Assembly: GCA_949291945.1 (NCBI GenBank)
Contig: CASEXH010000017.1
Coordinates: 1-64,000, forward strand
From: an uncultured Bacillota bacterium
GTDB lineage: Bacteria; Bacillota; Clostridia; Lachnospirales; Lachnospiraceae
Direction: 5' to 3'
Length of the DNA stretch: 64,000 bases
Under the pieces are notes generated by a model that searched no databases, was not told where the DNA came from, and worked only from the letters and a program-made list of their open reading frames with translations. The position numbers and the translations under genes are program-made. This document shows, piece by piece, positions 1-8,633 of this stretch (its first letter is position 1; each line of letters starts with the position of its first letter).

Positions 1-1
1 A

Positions 2-616
2 CTGGAAAAAGGACTTCCAAACCTGCTGAAACATGTAAGCAATATCAAGAATGTATACAAACTGCCATGTGTAGTTGCCATCAACGCATTCCCAACAGAC
101 ACCAAGGCAGAGCTTGACCTGGTAGAACAGAAATGTAAAGAGCTGGGCGTAAATGTAGCCCTGTCTGAAGTATGGGCAAAAGGCGGCGAAGGCGGAATCG
201 CTCTGGCAAAAGAAGTAATCCGTCTGGTAGAGGAACCAAATGACTTTACATATTCCTATGAACTGGAAGGAAGCATTGAGGATAAGCTGAACCAGATCGT
301 ACAGAAAGTATACGGAGGCAAGGGAGTAGTCCTTACTGCCAATGCACAGAAACAGGCACAGCAGCTTGAAAAACAGGGATTTGGCAACTGCCCGATCTGT
401 GTAGCAAAGACTCAGTACAGCTTAACGGATGACCAGACAAAACTGGGAGCGCCTACAGACTTTGAAGTAACTGTCAGAAATCTGAAGATTTCCGCAGGAG
501 CAGGCTTTGTAGTAGCTCTTACCGGAGAGATCATGACTATGCCTGGTCTTCCGAAAGTTCCGGCAGCAGAGCGTATTGATGTAGATGAGACAGGAAAGAT
601 TTCCGGCCTGTTCTAA
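2..616 (+). CDS. fhs: Formate--tetrahydrofolate ligase, C-terminal part (5' end outside window)
   Basis: The reading frame is open from base 2 to TAA at 614-616 and gives the last 204 residues of a family usually near 556 aa. The enzyme joins formate to tetrahydrofolate using ATP, in one-carbon metabolism and, in acetogens, the methyl branch of the Wood-Ljungdahl pathway. Visible landmarks are [13 protein letters not shown] near the start, WAKGGEGG, and the C-terminal block [18 protein letters not shown] typical of the family. A strong terminator follows at 651-692. The next gene is a formate channel, which fits formate handling. The identification is by recognised sequence; the missing N-terminus with the ATP site cannot be checked. 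Confidence 0.95.
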   Translation: MEKGLPNLLKHVSNIKNVYKLPCVVAINAFPTDTKAELDLVEQKCKELGVNVALSEVWAKGGEGGIALAKEVIRLVEEPNDFTYSYELEGSIEDKLNQIVQKVYGGKGVVLTANAQKQAQQLEKQGFGNCPICVAKTQYSLTDDQTKLGAPTDFEVTVRNLKISAGAGFVVALTGEIMTMPGLPKVPAAERIDVDETGKISGLF

Positions 617-650
617 TTCAGCCATAGGGAGATATTCTCTTTTATAAGTG

Positions 651-699
651 GGATACTGCCGTATTAAACAAAACTTGTTTAGTGCGGCAGTCCTATTTT
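651..699 (+). terminator. Intrinsic terminator after fhs
   Basis: A long stem formed by GGATACTGCCGTATTAAACAA and its near complement TTGTTTAGTGCGGCAGTCC (loop AAC) is followed by a T-rich tail at 693-699. Confidence 0.8.
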
Positions 700-730
700 A
701 CAAGGACAGCTTGAAGGGAGCGAATTACAT

Positions 731-1492
731 ATGTTTAAAGATGAATTTAAGGCGGTTGTCAATGGAGGCGTGGGAAAGGTCAACTTTCTGAAGAACAATC
801 CTCTGGGATATTTTGTTGCGGCAATGGTTGCCGGCATGTTTATCTCTTTCGGAAGTTTTGTTGCCTTTACCCTTGGTGCTGTGATTAATGCAGGAGATGC
901 TGTTTCCTGGACAAAACCGGTGCAGGCTTTTGCTTTTGCGTCAGCCCTGAGCCTTGTAGTCATGGCAGGAGCAGAACTGTTTACTGGAAATAATTTTGTA
1001 ATGTCTTCTGCAGCATTCAGAAAAGCGGTAAGCTGGGCAGATACCATAAAGCTGTGGGTGGTTTGCTGGATCGGAAACCTGGTGGGATCTGTGATCTGCG
1101 TAGCCATTTTCCAGATAACCGGAATTCCCAGTGGTGATACAGCGGCATATTTTGGAAGTATTGCAGCCGGCAAGGTAGGATATGCGCCTATCCCTCTGCT
1201 GGCAAGAGCCATCCTCTGTAATATCCTGGTTTGCCTTGCCGTATGGTGTGCAACCAAGATGAAAACAGAATCCGGAAAACTGATCATGATCTTCTGGTGT
1301 ATTTTCGTTTTCATGGTTTGTGGATTTGAGCATAGTGTTGCTAATATGAGCATTATCGGTGTGGCTCTGGCAAATGGATATGTAAGTATCGGCCAGTACG
1401 TATATAATGTTCTGCTTGCTACAATAGGAAATATGATAGGCGCCATTGTATTTGTGGCTCTGCCTTATCATCTGATTTCTAAAGAAAAATAG
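731..1492 (+). CDS. Formate/nitrite transporter family channel (FocA/FdhC-like)
   Basis: The 253-residue protein is the usual length for the pentameric formate/nitrite channel family and is strongly hydrophobic, with about six membrane segments. Family signatures visible are GAELFTGNN around residue 80 and KMKTESGKLIMIFWC followed by CGFEHSVANM around residues 175-200; the His in the latter corresponds to the conserved pore histidine. It probably moves formate across the membrane, which fits its place directly downstream of fhs. A ribosome site (GAAGGGAG) lies upstream of ATG 731 and a terminator follows at 1543-1576. Substrate choice between formate, nitrite and hydrosulfide is inference from the neighbour. 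Confidence 0.9.
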   Translation: MFKDEFKAVVNGGVGKVNFLKNNPLGYFVAAMVAGMFISFGSFVAFTLGAVINAGDAVSWTKPVQAFAFASALSLVVMAGAELFTGNNFVMSSAAFRKAVSWADTIKLWVVCWIGNLVGSVICVAIFQITGIPSGDTAAYFGSIAAGKVGYAPIPLLARAILCNILVCLAVWCATKMKTESGKLIMIFWCIFVFMVCGFEHSVANMSIIGVALANGYVSIGQYVYNVLLATIGNMIGAIVFVALPYHLISKEK

Positions 1493-1542
1493 AATAGAGA
1501 GGGCATATTGGAAGTTCTTCTCCGCAGGCTTCCATTGCTATA

Positions 1543-1582
1543 GATCGGACAGGGAATGAATCTTCCCTGTCCGATCATTTTA
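1543..1582 (+). terminator. Intrinsic terminator after the formate channel
   Basis: GATCGGACAGGGAA pairs perfectly with TTCCCTGTCCGATC across a 6-nt loop, followed by ATTTTA. It overlaps an in-frame ATG at 1582, which argues against that ATG as the start of the next gene. Confidence 0.85.
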
Positions 1583-1638
1583 TGGCGGGAAATATCATAG
1601 GATATACTGGGGACAGTACAGGGAAAGGCAGGGGGATC

Positions 1639-3381
1639 ATGCAGGATCAGAAAGTAGATAATCTGTTGAATCTGGCTCTTGACGCTACTTTAGAAGAAAG
1701 AGAAAAATCTTTGCAGCTCAATGTTGGATATGACGAAGAAGATAATATCTGGGAGGTGCTTGTAAAGTACTCTGGGAATCTGAGAAAAGTTCTGGGGGAG
1801 AATGTGGGGATTGTGGAGCTTTTGAATGGATTTGCGGTCCTGACCGTGCCTGAAGGGCAGATCAATGCACTGGCAGATCTGGAAGAAGTTGAATACGTGG
1901 AAAAGCCTAAAAGCCTTTTTTTTGCAGTCAGCCAGGGGAGGAGCGCTTCCTGTATGAATGCAGTGCAAAGCGAGTTTTCACCTCTGGGAGTTCACCTTAC
2001 AGGAAAAGGTGTCCTGGTGGCATGCGTAGATTCAGGAATTGATTATGCGCATCCGGATTTTCGGAATCCGGACGGCAGCACCAGGATCCTGCGGTTCTGG
2101 GATCAGAGCCTGCCGGGTAATCCTCCTGCAGGGTATCAGATAGGGACAGAATTTACTAAAGAAGATCTTGACAGGATCCTTCTGGAAGAAGGGGATCCGC
2201 TGTCAGGAGAAAGAGTGCCAAGCCGTGATATAAGCGGACATGGAACGGGAGTTATGGGGATCGCAGGGGGAAATGGGAGCGCTTCCGGTGGTATAAACCG
2301 GGGTGTGGCCTACGAAAGCACTCTAATGGCAGTGAAGCTGGGGATCCCCAGACAAGGAGGTTTTCCTAGAACTACAGAACTGATCCAAGGGATTGATTAT
2401 CTGATCCGGCAGGCCCTGGAATTGAAAATGCCTCTTGCCATGAATTTAAGCTTTGGAAACAACTATGGTTCTCACAGTGGGGAGTCTCTGATAGAAGTAT
2501 ACCTGGACAGTGTTTCGGATACGGGAAGAAATGTAATCTGCGTGGGAACGGGGAATGAAGGCGGCGAAGCCCTTCATACATCAGGAATTATGGAGACTGG
2601 CCGGGAAACCTTCGTACAGCTGAATATCGGAGAATACGAGACAGGGGTAAATGTCCAGCTGTGGAAACAGTATATAGATCAGGTAGAGGTTGCCCTGATC
2701 CATCCGGACGGAAGCAGGGTGGGACCTTTTCAGGAGGTGCTGGGGCCTCAGAGGTTTTTAGTGGGAAATACAGAAATTCTGATTTACTATGGAGAACCCA
2801 GCCCATACAGTATTTCTCAGGAAATCTATATAGAGTGGATCCCCAGGGGCCAGTATGTAGACAGTGGAACCTGGAGGATTCTTCTGAACCCCCAGAAAGT
2901 TGTAGAGGGGAATTTTGATTTGTGGCTGCCGGGGGGAGGTGTTCTGAATGAGGACACGAAATTTCCCTTTCCCACACCGGATACTACCCTTACTATACCA
3001 TCTACCGCAAGAAAGATTATTTCCGTGGGAGCCTATAATTCCCGGCTGCTTTCCAATGCGGAATTCTCAGGGCGGGGGTATACTAGAGTGACCAGAGAGA
3101 TCAAACCGGATCTGGCGGCTCCTGGAGTAGATATACTCACTACTATGCCGGGAGGGGGATACGGGACAAGGACAGGGACTTCCTTTGCGGCACCCTTTGT
3201 CACAGGGGCGGCGGCCCTGCTTATGGAGTGGGGGATTGTTAGGGGACAGGATCCCTACTTGTATGGAGAGAAGGTTAAGGCTTATTTAAGGAGAGGTGCA
3301 AGGCGGCTTTCAGGAGAAATTTATCCCAATCCGGAGACCGGATTTGGATTCCTGTGCCTGCGGGACAGTTTTCCGATTTAA
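1639..3381 (+). CDS. S8 family serine peptidase (subtilase), Csp-like
   Basis: With the ATG at 1639 (GGCAGGGGG upstream) the protein is 580 aa; the frame is open back to 1582, but that stretch lies in the preceding terminator. The subtilase catalytic triad is complete: Asp131 in CVDSGID, His201 in SGHGTG, Ser515 in GTSFAAP, with the oxyanion Asn in GTGNEGG. A jelly-roll-like insertion separates His and Ser, as in clostridial Csp proteases. An N-terminal region of about 120 residues resembles a prodomain. There is no signal peptide, so it acts in the cytoplasm or in forming spores. Csp enzymes activate the germination hydrolase SleC in some clostridia; that role here is inference. Confidence 0.85.
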   Translation: MQDQKVDNLLNLALDATLEEREKSLQLNVGYDEEDNIWEVLVKYSGNLRKVLGENVGIVELLNGFAVLTVPEGQINALADLEEVEYVEKPKSLFFAVSQGRSASCMNAVQSEFSPLGVHLTGKGVLVACVDSGIDYAHPDFRNPDGSTRILRFWDQSLPGNPPAGYQIGTEFTKEDLDRILLEEGDPLSGERVPSRDISGHGTGVMGIAGGNGSASGGINRGVAYESTLMAVKLGIPRQGGFPRTTELIQGIDYLIRQALELKMPLAMNLSFGNNYGSHSGESLIEVYLDSVSDTGRNVICVGTGNEGGEALHTSGIMETGRETFVQLNIGEYETGVNVQLWKQYIDQVEVALIHPDGSRVGPFQEVLGPQRFLVGNTEILIYYGEPSPYSISQEIYIEWIPRGQYVDSGTWRILLNPQKVVEGNFDLWLPGGGVLNEDTKFPFPTPDTTLTIPSTARKIISVGAYNSRLLSNAEFSGRGYTRVTREIKPDLAAPGVDILTTMPGGGYGTRTGTSFAAPFVTGAAALLMEWGIVRGQDPYLYGEKVKAYLRRGARRLSGEIYPNPETGFGFLCLRDSFPI

Positions 3382-3396
3382 ATATGGAAATATTCG

Positions 3397-3425
3397 TTGC
3401 AAAGAAAAATTGTCGGGCGTATACT
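3397..3425 (+). promoter_or_regulatory. SigA-type promoter of the ABC exporter
   Basis: TTGCAA at 3397-3402 and TATACT at 3420-3425 are separated by exactly 17 bp, about 110 bp upstream of the ABC exporter start. Confidence 0.6.
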
Positions 3426-3537
3426 AATACAGCGAATAATAAGTAGCCACCTTATATTTTGCTTCACATAGAAGGGAATAATTTTGAAGGATATAGCTAT
3501 TTAGGAAAGACAGATTATTTACAGAAGGAGAAAGAAA

Positions 3538-5271
3538 ATGCTGAAAACACTAAAGAAGCTTGCGGGATATTACAAGCCTTATAAGGGACTGTTTTTCTCG
3601 GATATGTTTTTCGCCATACTGGGAGCAGCCATTACTCTGGTGATTCCGCTTATCGTGCGGTATATTACCAGCAATATTGTAAATCTGCCTGTAGAAAGGG
3701 CTACCGGTATGGTCGTAAAACTGGGGATTTTTATGATCATATTGGTGTTGATAGAGGCGTTTTGCAATTTTTATATTGCTTACTACGGACATATTATGGG
3801 AGCAAGGATCGAGCGGGATATGCGTAATGAGATCTTCGGCCATTATCAGAAGCTGTCCTTTGCTTTTTATGATAATCAGAAAGTGGGACATCTGCTGTCC
3901 AGGATTACAGCAGACCTGTTTGATATCAGTGAGCTTCTTCACCACGGGCCTGAGGATTTGGTGATTTCCATTATTAAATTTCTGGGAGCCTTTATCATCC
4001 TTATGCTTGTGAACGTAAGACTGGCCCTTGCGGCTTTTCTCTTTGTTCCTTTCCTGGTCATTTATGCGGTTGTCTTTAACAGGAAGATGAAAAACGCTTT
4101 CAAGGAAAACAGGGCTAGGATCGCAGATATCAATACTCAGATCGAGGATAGTCTTTCGGGAATCCGGGTGGTGAAGTCTTTTGCCAATGAGAAGCAGGAG
4201 ATGGAGAAATTCCGGAGAGGAAACGAAAGATTTGTAGATTCCAAGAAACTGAGTTATAAATATATGGGCGGATATAACTCAGGGATGGGAGCCTTTACTA
4301 CTCTGATCACCATTTCGGTTTTGTTGGCGGGAGCCTTTTTCCTTGCCAGAGGAGAGATGCCGGTGGAGGATCTTGTAACGGCTCTTCTTTATATCAATAA
4401 TCTTACCGACCCGGTGAAGAAGCTGATCACCTTTACCGAGCAGTTCCAGAACGGATACAGCGGATATTCCCGTTTTCTGGAGATTATGGCAGTGGCGCCG
4501 GATATCAAAGATCGGGAAGCTGCCAAAGAACTTACTGATGTAAAAGGAGCAATAGATTTTGAAAATGTATCCTTCGCCTATGAAGGAAGTAAAGAAAAGG
4601 TATTAAACCATGTAAATCTCCGGGTGAAGGCGGGAGAGTATGTGGCCCTGGTGGGGAGCTCGGGAGCAGGAAAAACCACTCTTTGCAGCCTGATACCCAG
4701 ATTTTATGATGTAACTGAGGGGAGAGTGCTCCTGGATGGAGAAGATATCCGGGATCTGAAACTTCAGAGTCTGCGCAGTCATATTGGAATTGTACAGCAG
4801 GACGTATATCTTTTTGCAGGGACTGTTATGGAGAACATCCGTTATGGCAAGCCACAAGCTACGGATGAAGAAGTTATCCGGGCGGCAAAAGCTGCCAATG
4901 CCCATGAATTTATCATGGAACTGGAAAATGGATATGACACAGATATCGGACAGAGAGGGGTAAAACTTTCCGGAGGTCAGAAACAGAGGCTCTCCATTGC
5001 AAGGGTCTTTTTGAAGAATCCGCCGATCCTGATCTTTGATGAGGCTACTTCAGCCCTGGATAATGAAAGCGAGAAAATCGTTCAGAAATCTCTGGAGGAA
5101 CTGGCAAAAAATCGGACAACCTTTGTTATTGCACACCGTCTTTCTACTATACGAAAGGCTCAGCGAATTCTGGTCCTGACAGAAGAGGGAATCGCTGAGG
5201 AGGGAAACCATGAGGAACTGATGAAAAAAGACGGAATCTACAGCAGCCTGTATAAAATGTCTTTTGCCTGA
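3538..5271 (+). CDS. ABC transporter, fused membrane and ATP-binding domains (MsbA/LmrA type)
   Basis: This 577-residue half-transporter has an N-terminal six-helix exporter domain (residues about 1-320) and a C-terminal nucleotide-binding domain. Visible motifs are Walker A GSSGAGKTT at 373-381, signature LSGGQ at 477-481, Walker B ILIFDEATSALD near 495-506 and the switch His in IAHRLST. Such proteins work as homodimers exporting lipids, peptides or drugs at the cytoplasmic membrane. It is a single-gene unit with its own promoter, and GGAGAAAGAAA precedes the ATG. Nothing near it points to a substrate. Confidence 0.93.
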   Translation: MLKTLKKLAGYYKPYKGLFFSDMFFAILGAAITLVIPLIVRYITSNIVNLPVERATGMVVKLGIFMIILVLIEAFCNFYIAYYGHIMGARIERDMRNEIFGHYQKLSFAFYDNQKVGHLLSRITADLFDISELLHHGPEDLVISIIKFLGAFIILMLVNVRLALAAFLFVPFLVIYAVVFNRKMKNAFKENRARIADINTQIEDSLSGIRVVKSFANEKQEMEKFRRGNERFVDSKKLSYKYMGGYNSGMGAFTTLITISVLLAGAFFLARGEMPVEDLVTALLYINNLTDPVKKLITFTEQFQNGYSGYSRFLEIMAVAPDIKDREAAKELTDVKGAIDFENVSFAYEGSKEKVLNHVNLRVKAGEYVALVGSSGAGKTTLCSLIPRFYDVTEGRVLLDGEDIRDLKLQSLRSHIGIVQQDVYLFAGTVMENIRYGKPQATDEEVIRAAKAANAHEFIMELENGYDTDIGQRGVKLSGGQKQRLSIARVFLKNPPILIFDEATSALDNESEKIVQKSLEELAKNRTTFVIAHRLSTIRKAQRILVLTEEGIAEEGNHEELMKKDGIYSSLYKMSFA

Positions 5272-5400
5272 AAGGAAAACTTTGCAGGTGGATTGCTGTA
5301 AAGATGCTGATTTTAAGTAGCGAGTCTGTATGATATCTCTGCCAGGAAGGCAGAGCTGGCAGAAGGATTTCGGTAAAACCGCTGAATTTAAAATTGGCAC

Positions 5401-5429
5401 TTACACAGAGAAATGTTTTCTGTTAGAAT
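5401..5429 (+). promoter_or_regulatory. Candidate promoter upstream of the DUF2798 gene
   Basis: TTACAC at 5401-5406, a 17-bp spacer, and an extended -10 TGTTAGAAT (TAGAAT at 5424-5429). The 322-bp gap 5272-5593 holds this promoter, a small GGCAGA/TCTGCC hairpin at 5513-5528 and nothing else I can support. Confidence 0.45.
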
Positions 5430-5593
5430 AGCACAGAAAATGAAATATTGGATCAGATGAAAATGGTAGTGAGATTATAGAACTGTAATCGCAGCGAAAG
5501 TTATATTGGCCCGGCAGAGGAATCTGCCGCCGCCGCTTTTACAGGAATATAACCCACTGCCTTTTTTCGTTCCATAAAAAAGGAGGGCTAAAA

Positions 5594-6082
5594 ATGCCAA
5601 AAACAAAATATCAGGAAGTTATTTTTACAATCTTAATGGTGATGGTAATGGTTTATGCCATGGTGGTATATAATATTGCCGTTGACAAAGGAGGGATGAG
5701 CAACCAGATTTTCCTTATGGCTTTTCATGAGTTCCCTATTATGGTAACCGCAGGCTTTATCCTGGAGTTGTTCGTAGTAGGACGGATCGTTCCTGAACTG
5801 GCTTTCCGCATGGTAACACCTGGCAAGGACAGACCGATAGCAGTGATCCTTGTGATCTCTGCCCTTACCGTATGTTTTATGTGTCCTATTATGAGCTTTA
5901 TTGCAACCCTGGTTTTCCAGGGGCTGAGCGCTGATTTGATCGCCAGCTGGCTTCAGATCTCTGTGCGGAATTTTCCAATGGCCCTGTGCTGGCAGATTTT
6001 CTATGCAGGCCCTCTGGTAAGATGGATTTTCGGAAAGATATTCAGACAAAGACCGACAAAAGAAACAGCGACTGCAGCCTGA
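5594..6082 (+). CDS. DUF2798 family membrane protein
   Basis: The 162-residue protein has about four hydrophobic helices arranged as two similar halves; each half opens with a short polar stretch and a helix rich in Met/Val/Ala (VIFTILMVMVMVYAMVVYN; later AVILVISALTVCFMCPIMSF). This matches the two-repeat DUF2798 family, which has no assigned function. An AAAAAGGAGGGC ribosome site precedes the ATG, and a strong terminator follows at 6134-6171, so it is a monocistronic unit. Confidence 0.75.
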   Translation: MPKTKYQEVIFTILMVMVMVYAMVVYNIAVDKGGMSNQIFLMAFHEFPIMVTAGFILELFVVGRIVPELAFRMVTPGKDRPIAVILVISALTVCFMCPIMSFIATLVFQGLSADLIASWLQISVRNFPMALCWQIFYAGPLVRWIFGKIFRQRPTKETATAA

Positions 6083-6133
6083 GCTTAATACTTCAGACTA
6101 TAAAATTAGGAAAAACTTATAAATGCTGCATAG

Positions 6134-6171
6134 CCGGAGGATTTTCAGGTGCGAAGATCCTCCGGTTTTTT
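6134..6171 (+). terminator. Intrinsic terminator after the DUF2798 gene
   Basis: CCGGAGGAT (6134-6142) pairs with ATCCTCCGG (6157-6165), followed by a run of seven T. Confidence 0.9.
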
Positions 6172-6262
6172 GGACAGATGATCAATGTATATATACTTTT
6201 ATCCTTATATTTGCTATAATGTGCCAAAAGGTAGAATTTTACGTCCGATAGTATTTTAGCTG

Positions 6263-6277
6263 TTCGAAAATTTCGAA
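6263..6277 (+). promoter_or_regulatory. 15-bp palindrome upstream of uvrB, possible SOS operator
   Basis: TTCGAAAATTTCGAA is a perfect palindrome around a central A. It lies about 120 bp upstream of the uvrB start and about 43 bp downstream of a TATAAT (6215-6220) that lacks a clear -35. It is not the classical Gram-positive LexA box (GAAC-N4-GTTC), so LexA control is only inferred from the gene it precedes. Confidence 0.4.
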
Positions 6278-6397
6278 TAACTTTCATAGAAAGATAAAGA
6301 ATATTAAAAAAACTGTTATTGAGGCAGAAGAAAATAAATGATTTTTGAGGGTAGATGATATTGAATATATCAAAAGCCACAAAGGAGAGAGTTTATC

Positions 6398-8386
6398 ATG
6401 GATCATTTTGAATTAGTATCAGAATACAAACCAACCGGCGACCAGCCTCAGGCCATTGAGGAGCTGGTCAAAGGTTTCAAGGAAGGCAACCAGTGCGAGA
6501 CACTTTTGGGCGTCACAGGTTCCGGTAAAACCTTCACGATGGCAAACGTTATCCAACAACTGAATAAACCGACACTGATCATTGCGCACAACAAGACCCT
6601 GGCGGCACAGCTCTACGGCGAGTTCAAGGAGTTCTTCCCCAACAACGCCGTAGAGTATTTTGTCTCCTATTACGACTATTACCAGCCGGAAGCCTATGTC
6701 CCTTCTTCGGACACATATATTGCCAAGGATTCTGCGGTAAATGATGAGATCGACAAGCTCCGACTTTCCGCTACCGCAGCACTGAGTGAGAGAAAAGATG
6801 TGATCATTGTTTCCAGCGTTTCCTGTATCTACGGTATCGGAAGTCCTAACGACTACCAGAACATGATCATTTCCCTCCGTCCGGGAATGGAAAAGGACAG
6901 GGATGAAGTGATCCGGGAGCTGATAGATATCCAATATGACAGGAACGAGATGGATTTTCATCGTGGAACCTTCCGGGTACGGGGAGATGTGGTGGAAATA
7001 TTCCCGGCGGACTATAGTGATACTGCTGTGAGAGTAGAGTTTTTCGGAGACGAGATAGACCGGATCACGGAGATCGATGTGCTTACCGGGGAGATTAAAA
7101 GATCTCTGAACCATATCGGAATCTTTCCCGCTTCCCATTATGTGGTGCCTATGGAAAAAATCCTGAAGGCGGCAGATGCGATTGAGGAAGAGCTGAAAGA
7201 ACGGGTGGAGTATTTTAAAAGCGAAGATAAACTTCTGGAAGCCCAGAGGATTGCGGAACGGACTAATTTTGACATTGAGATGCTGAAGGAGACAGGTTTC
7301 TGTTCCGGGGTAGAAAACTATTCCAGACATCTGGCCGGACTGGCACCGGGGCAGCCGCCTTATACGCTGATCGATTATTTTGGAGATGATTTTCTTATTA
7401 TTATAGATGAGTCTCATAAGACTATACCTCAGATACGGGGAATGTTTGCAGGAGACCAGTCCAGGAAACAGACCCTGGTAGATTATGGATTCCGTCTGCC
7501 TTCCGCTAAGGATAACAGGCCTTTGAACTTTGAGGAGTTTGAGAGTAAGATTGATCAGATCCTTTTCGTATCCGCTACTCCGGGAGAATATGAGGAAGAA
7601 CATGAGCTTCTCCGGGCAGAGCAGATTATCCGTCCTACCGGACTTCTGGATCCTATGGTGGAAGTGCGGCCGGTAGAGGGACAGATCGATGACCTGGTAG
7701 GAGAGGTCAATAAAGAAGTAGAAAAAGGCAACAAGATCCTGATCACTACTTTGACGAAACGTATGGCCGAGGATCTTACCGATTATATGAAAGATTTGGG
7801 GATCCGGGTAAAATATCTCCATTCGGACATTGATACTTTGGAAAGGACTCAGATCATCCGGGATATGCGTCTGAATGTGTTTGACGTGCTGGTGGGTATC
7901 AATTTGCTGAGAGAGGGACTGGATATTCCGGAAATTACCCTTGTGGCGATTTTGGATGCAGACAAAGAAGGCTTTTTAAGATCTGAGACTTCTCTGATCC
8001 AGACTATTGGCCGTGCAGCCAGGAACGCAGAGGGAAGGGTCATCATGTATGCGGATATGATGACGGATTCTATGCGGATTGCTATTGATGAGACCATGCG
8101 TCGCCGGAACATGCAGCAGAAATACAATGAGGAGCATGGCATTACCCCTACTACCATTAAGAAAGCGGTCCGGGATCTGATCAGCATTTCCCAAGCTGTA
8201 GCAGAGACAGAAGATAAGATGATGAAGGATCCGGAATCCATGAGCAGGAAGGAGCTGGAGAAGCTGGTGAAAGATGTAGAGAAACAGATGAAAGCTGCAG
8301 CAGCGGATCTGAACTTTGAGATGGCGGCAGAGCTTCGTGACAAGATGGTAGAATTAAAGAAAAATCTGGCAGAACTGGATTCATAG
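6398..8386 (+). CDS. uvrB: Excinuclease ABC subunit B
   Basis: UvrB is the damage-verifying helicase-like subunit of nucleotide excision repair: it is loaded by UvrA and then recruits UvrC. The 662-residue protein is full length, with Walker [11 protein letters not shown] from residue 38, the beta-hairpin region [18 protein letters not shown] near residues 90-107, DESHK of motif II, the C-terminal helicase motifs ([17 protein letters not shown]) and the UvrC-binding UVR motif at the end ([29 protein letters not shown]). An AAAGGAGAG ribosome site precedes ATG 6398. It stands alone; uvrA and uvrC are not in the window. Confidence 0.98.
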   Translation: MDHFELVSEYKPTGDQPQAIEELVKGFKEGNQCETLLGVTGSGKTFTMANVIQQLNKPTLIIAHNKTLAAQLYGEFKEFFPNNAVEYFVSYYDYYQPEAYVPSSDTYIAKDSAVNDEIDKLRLSATAALSERKDVIIVSSVSCIYGIGSPNDYQNMIISLRPGMEKDRDEVIRELIDIQYDRNEMDFHRGTFRVRGDVVEIFPADYSDTAVRVEFFGDEIDRITEIDVLTGEIKRSLNHIGIFPASHYVVPMEKILKAADAIEEELKERVEYFKSEDKLLEAQRIAERTNFDIEMLKETGFCSGVENYSRHLAGLAPGQPPYTLIDYFGDDFLIIIDESHKTIPQIRGMFAGDQSRKQTLVDYGFRLPSAKDNRPLNFEEFESKIDQILFVSATPGEYEEEHELLRAEQIIRPTGLLDPMVEVRPVEGQIDDLVGEVNKEVEKGNKILITTLTKRMAEDLTDYMKDLGIRVKYLHSDIDTLERTQIIRDMRLNVFDVLVGINLLREGLDIPEITLVAILDADKEGFLRSETSLIQTIGRAARNAEGRVIMYADMMTDSMRIAIDETMRRRNMQQKYNEEHGITPTTIKKAVRDLISISQAVAETEDKMMKDPESMSRKELEKLVKDVEKQMKAAAADLNFEMAAELRDKMVELKKNLAELDS

Positions 8387-8534
8387 ATCACTTTGCCATA
8401 GATATCAGAGAGCAGGGATAAAGGAAAGTCTGTGTTTGTACAGGTGATGTCCCTGCTTTTTTGCTGCAAATGGAATACTGGCATTTTTAATAAAAAATAT
8501 CGGAAAAGTTTAGATAAAAATACGAGGAAAGCTC

Positions 8535-8563
8535 TTGACAAATATTTTCAGTGGTGCTATCTT
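8535..8563 (+). promoter_or_regulatory. Promoter of the hrcA-grpE-dnaK-dnaJ operon
   Basis: TTGACA at 8535-8540, 17-bp spacer, TATCTT at 8558-8563 with an extended TGC just before it. The CIRCE operator begins 13 bp downstream, covering the transcription start region. Confidence 0.75.
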
Positions 8564-8576
8564 AAGAACATAGATG

Positions 8577-8603
8577 TTAGCACTCCACTACAACGAGTGC
8601 TAA
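8577..8603 (+). promoter_or_regulatory. CIRCE operator (HrcA binding site)
   Basis: A perfect match to the CIRCE consensus: TTAGCACTC, a 9-nt spacer, GAGTGCTAA. It lies between the promoter and hrcA, so HrcA represses its own operon, as is well established in Bacillota. Confidence 0.97.
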
Positions 8604-8633
8604 CAACTACAAAAGAAAGGAGCGTAAGATAGG

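Noticed and set aside
1582..1638. Upstream ATG of the subtilase gene
   Set aside because: The ATG is in the T-run of the preceding terminator and has no ribosome site; ATG 1639 is better supported.
6419..7822. 467-codon open frame on the minus strand
   Set aside because: Lies entirely antisense to uvrB, has no ribosome site and no recognisable protein features; a shadow of the real gene.
8432..8632. 66-codon open frame ahead of hrcA
   Set aside because: It covers the hrcA promoter and CIRCE and has no ribosome site or homology that I recognise.
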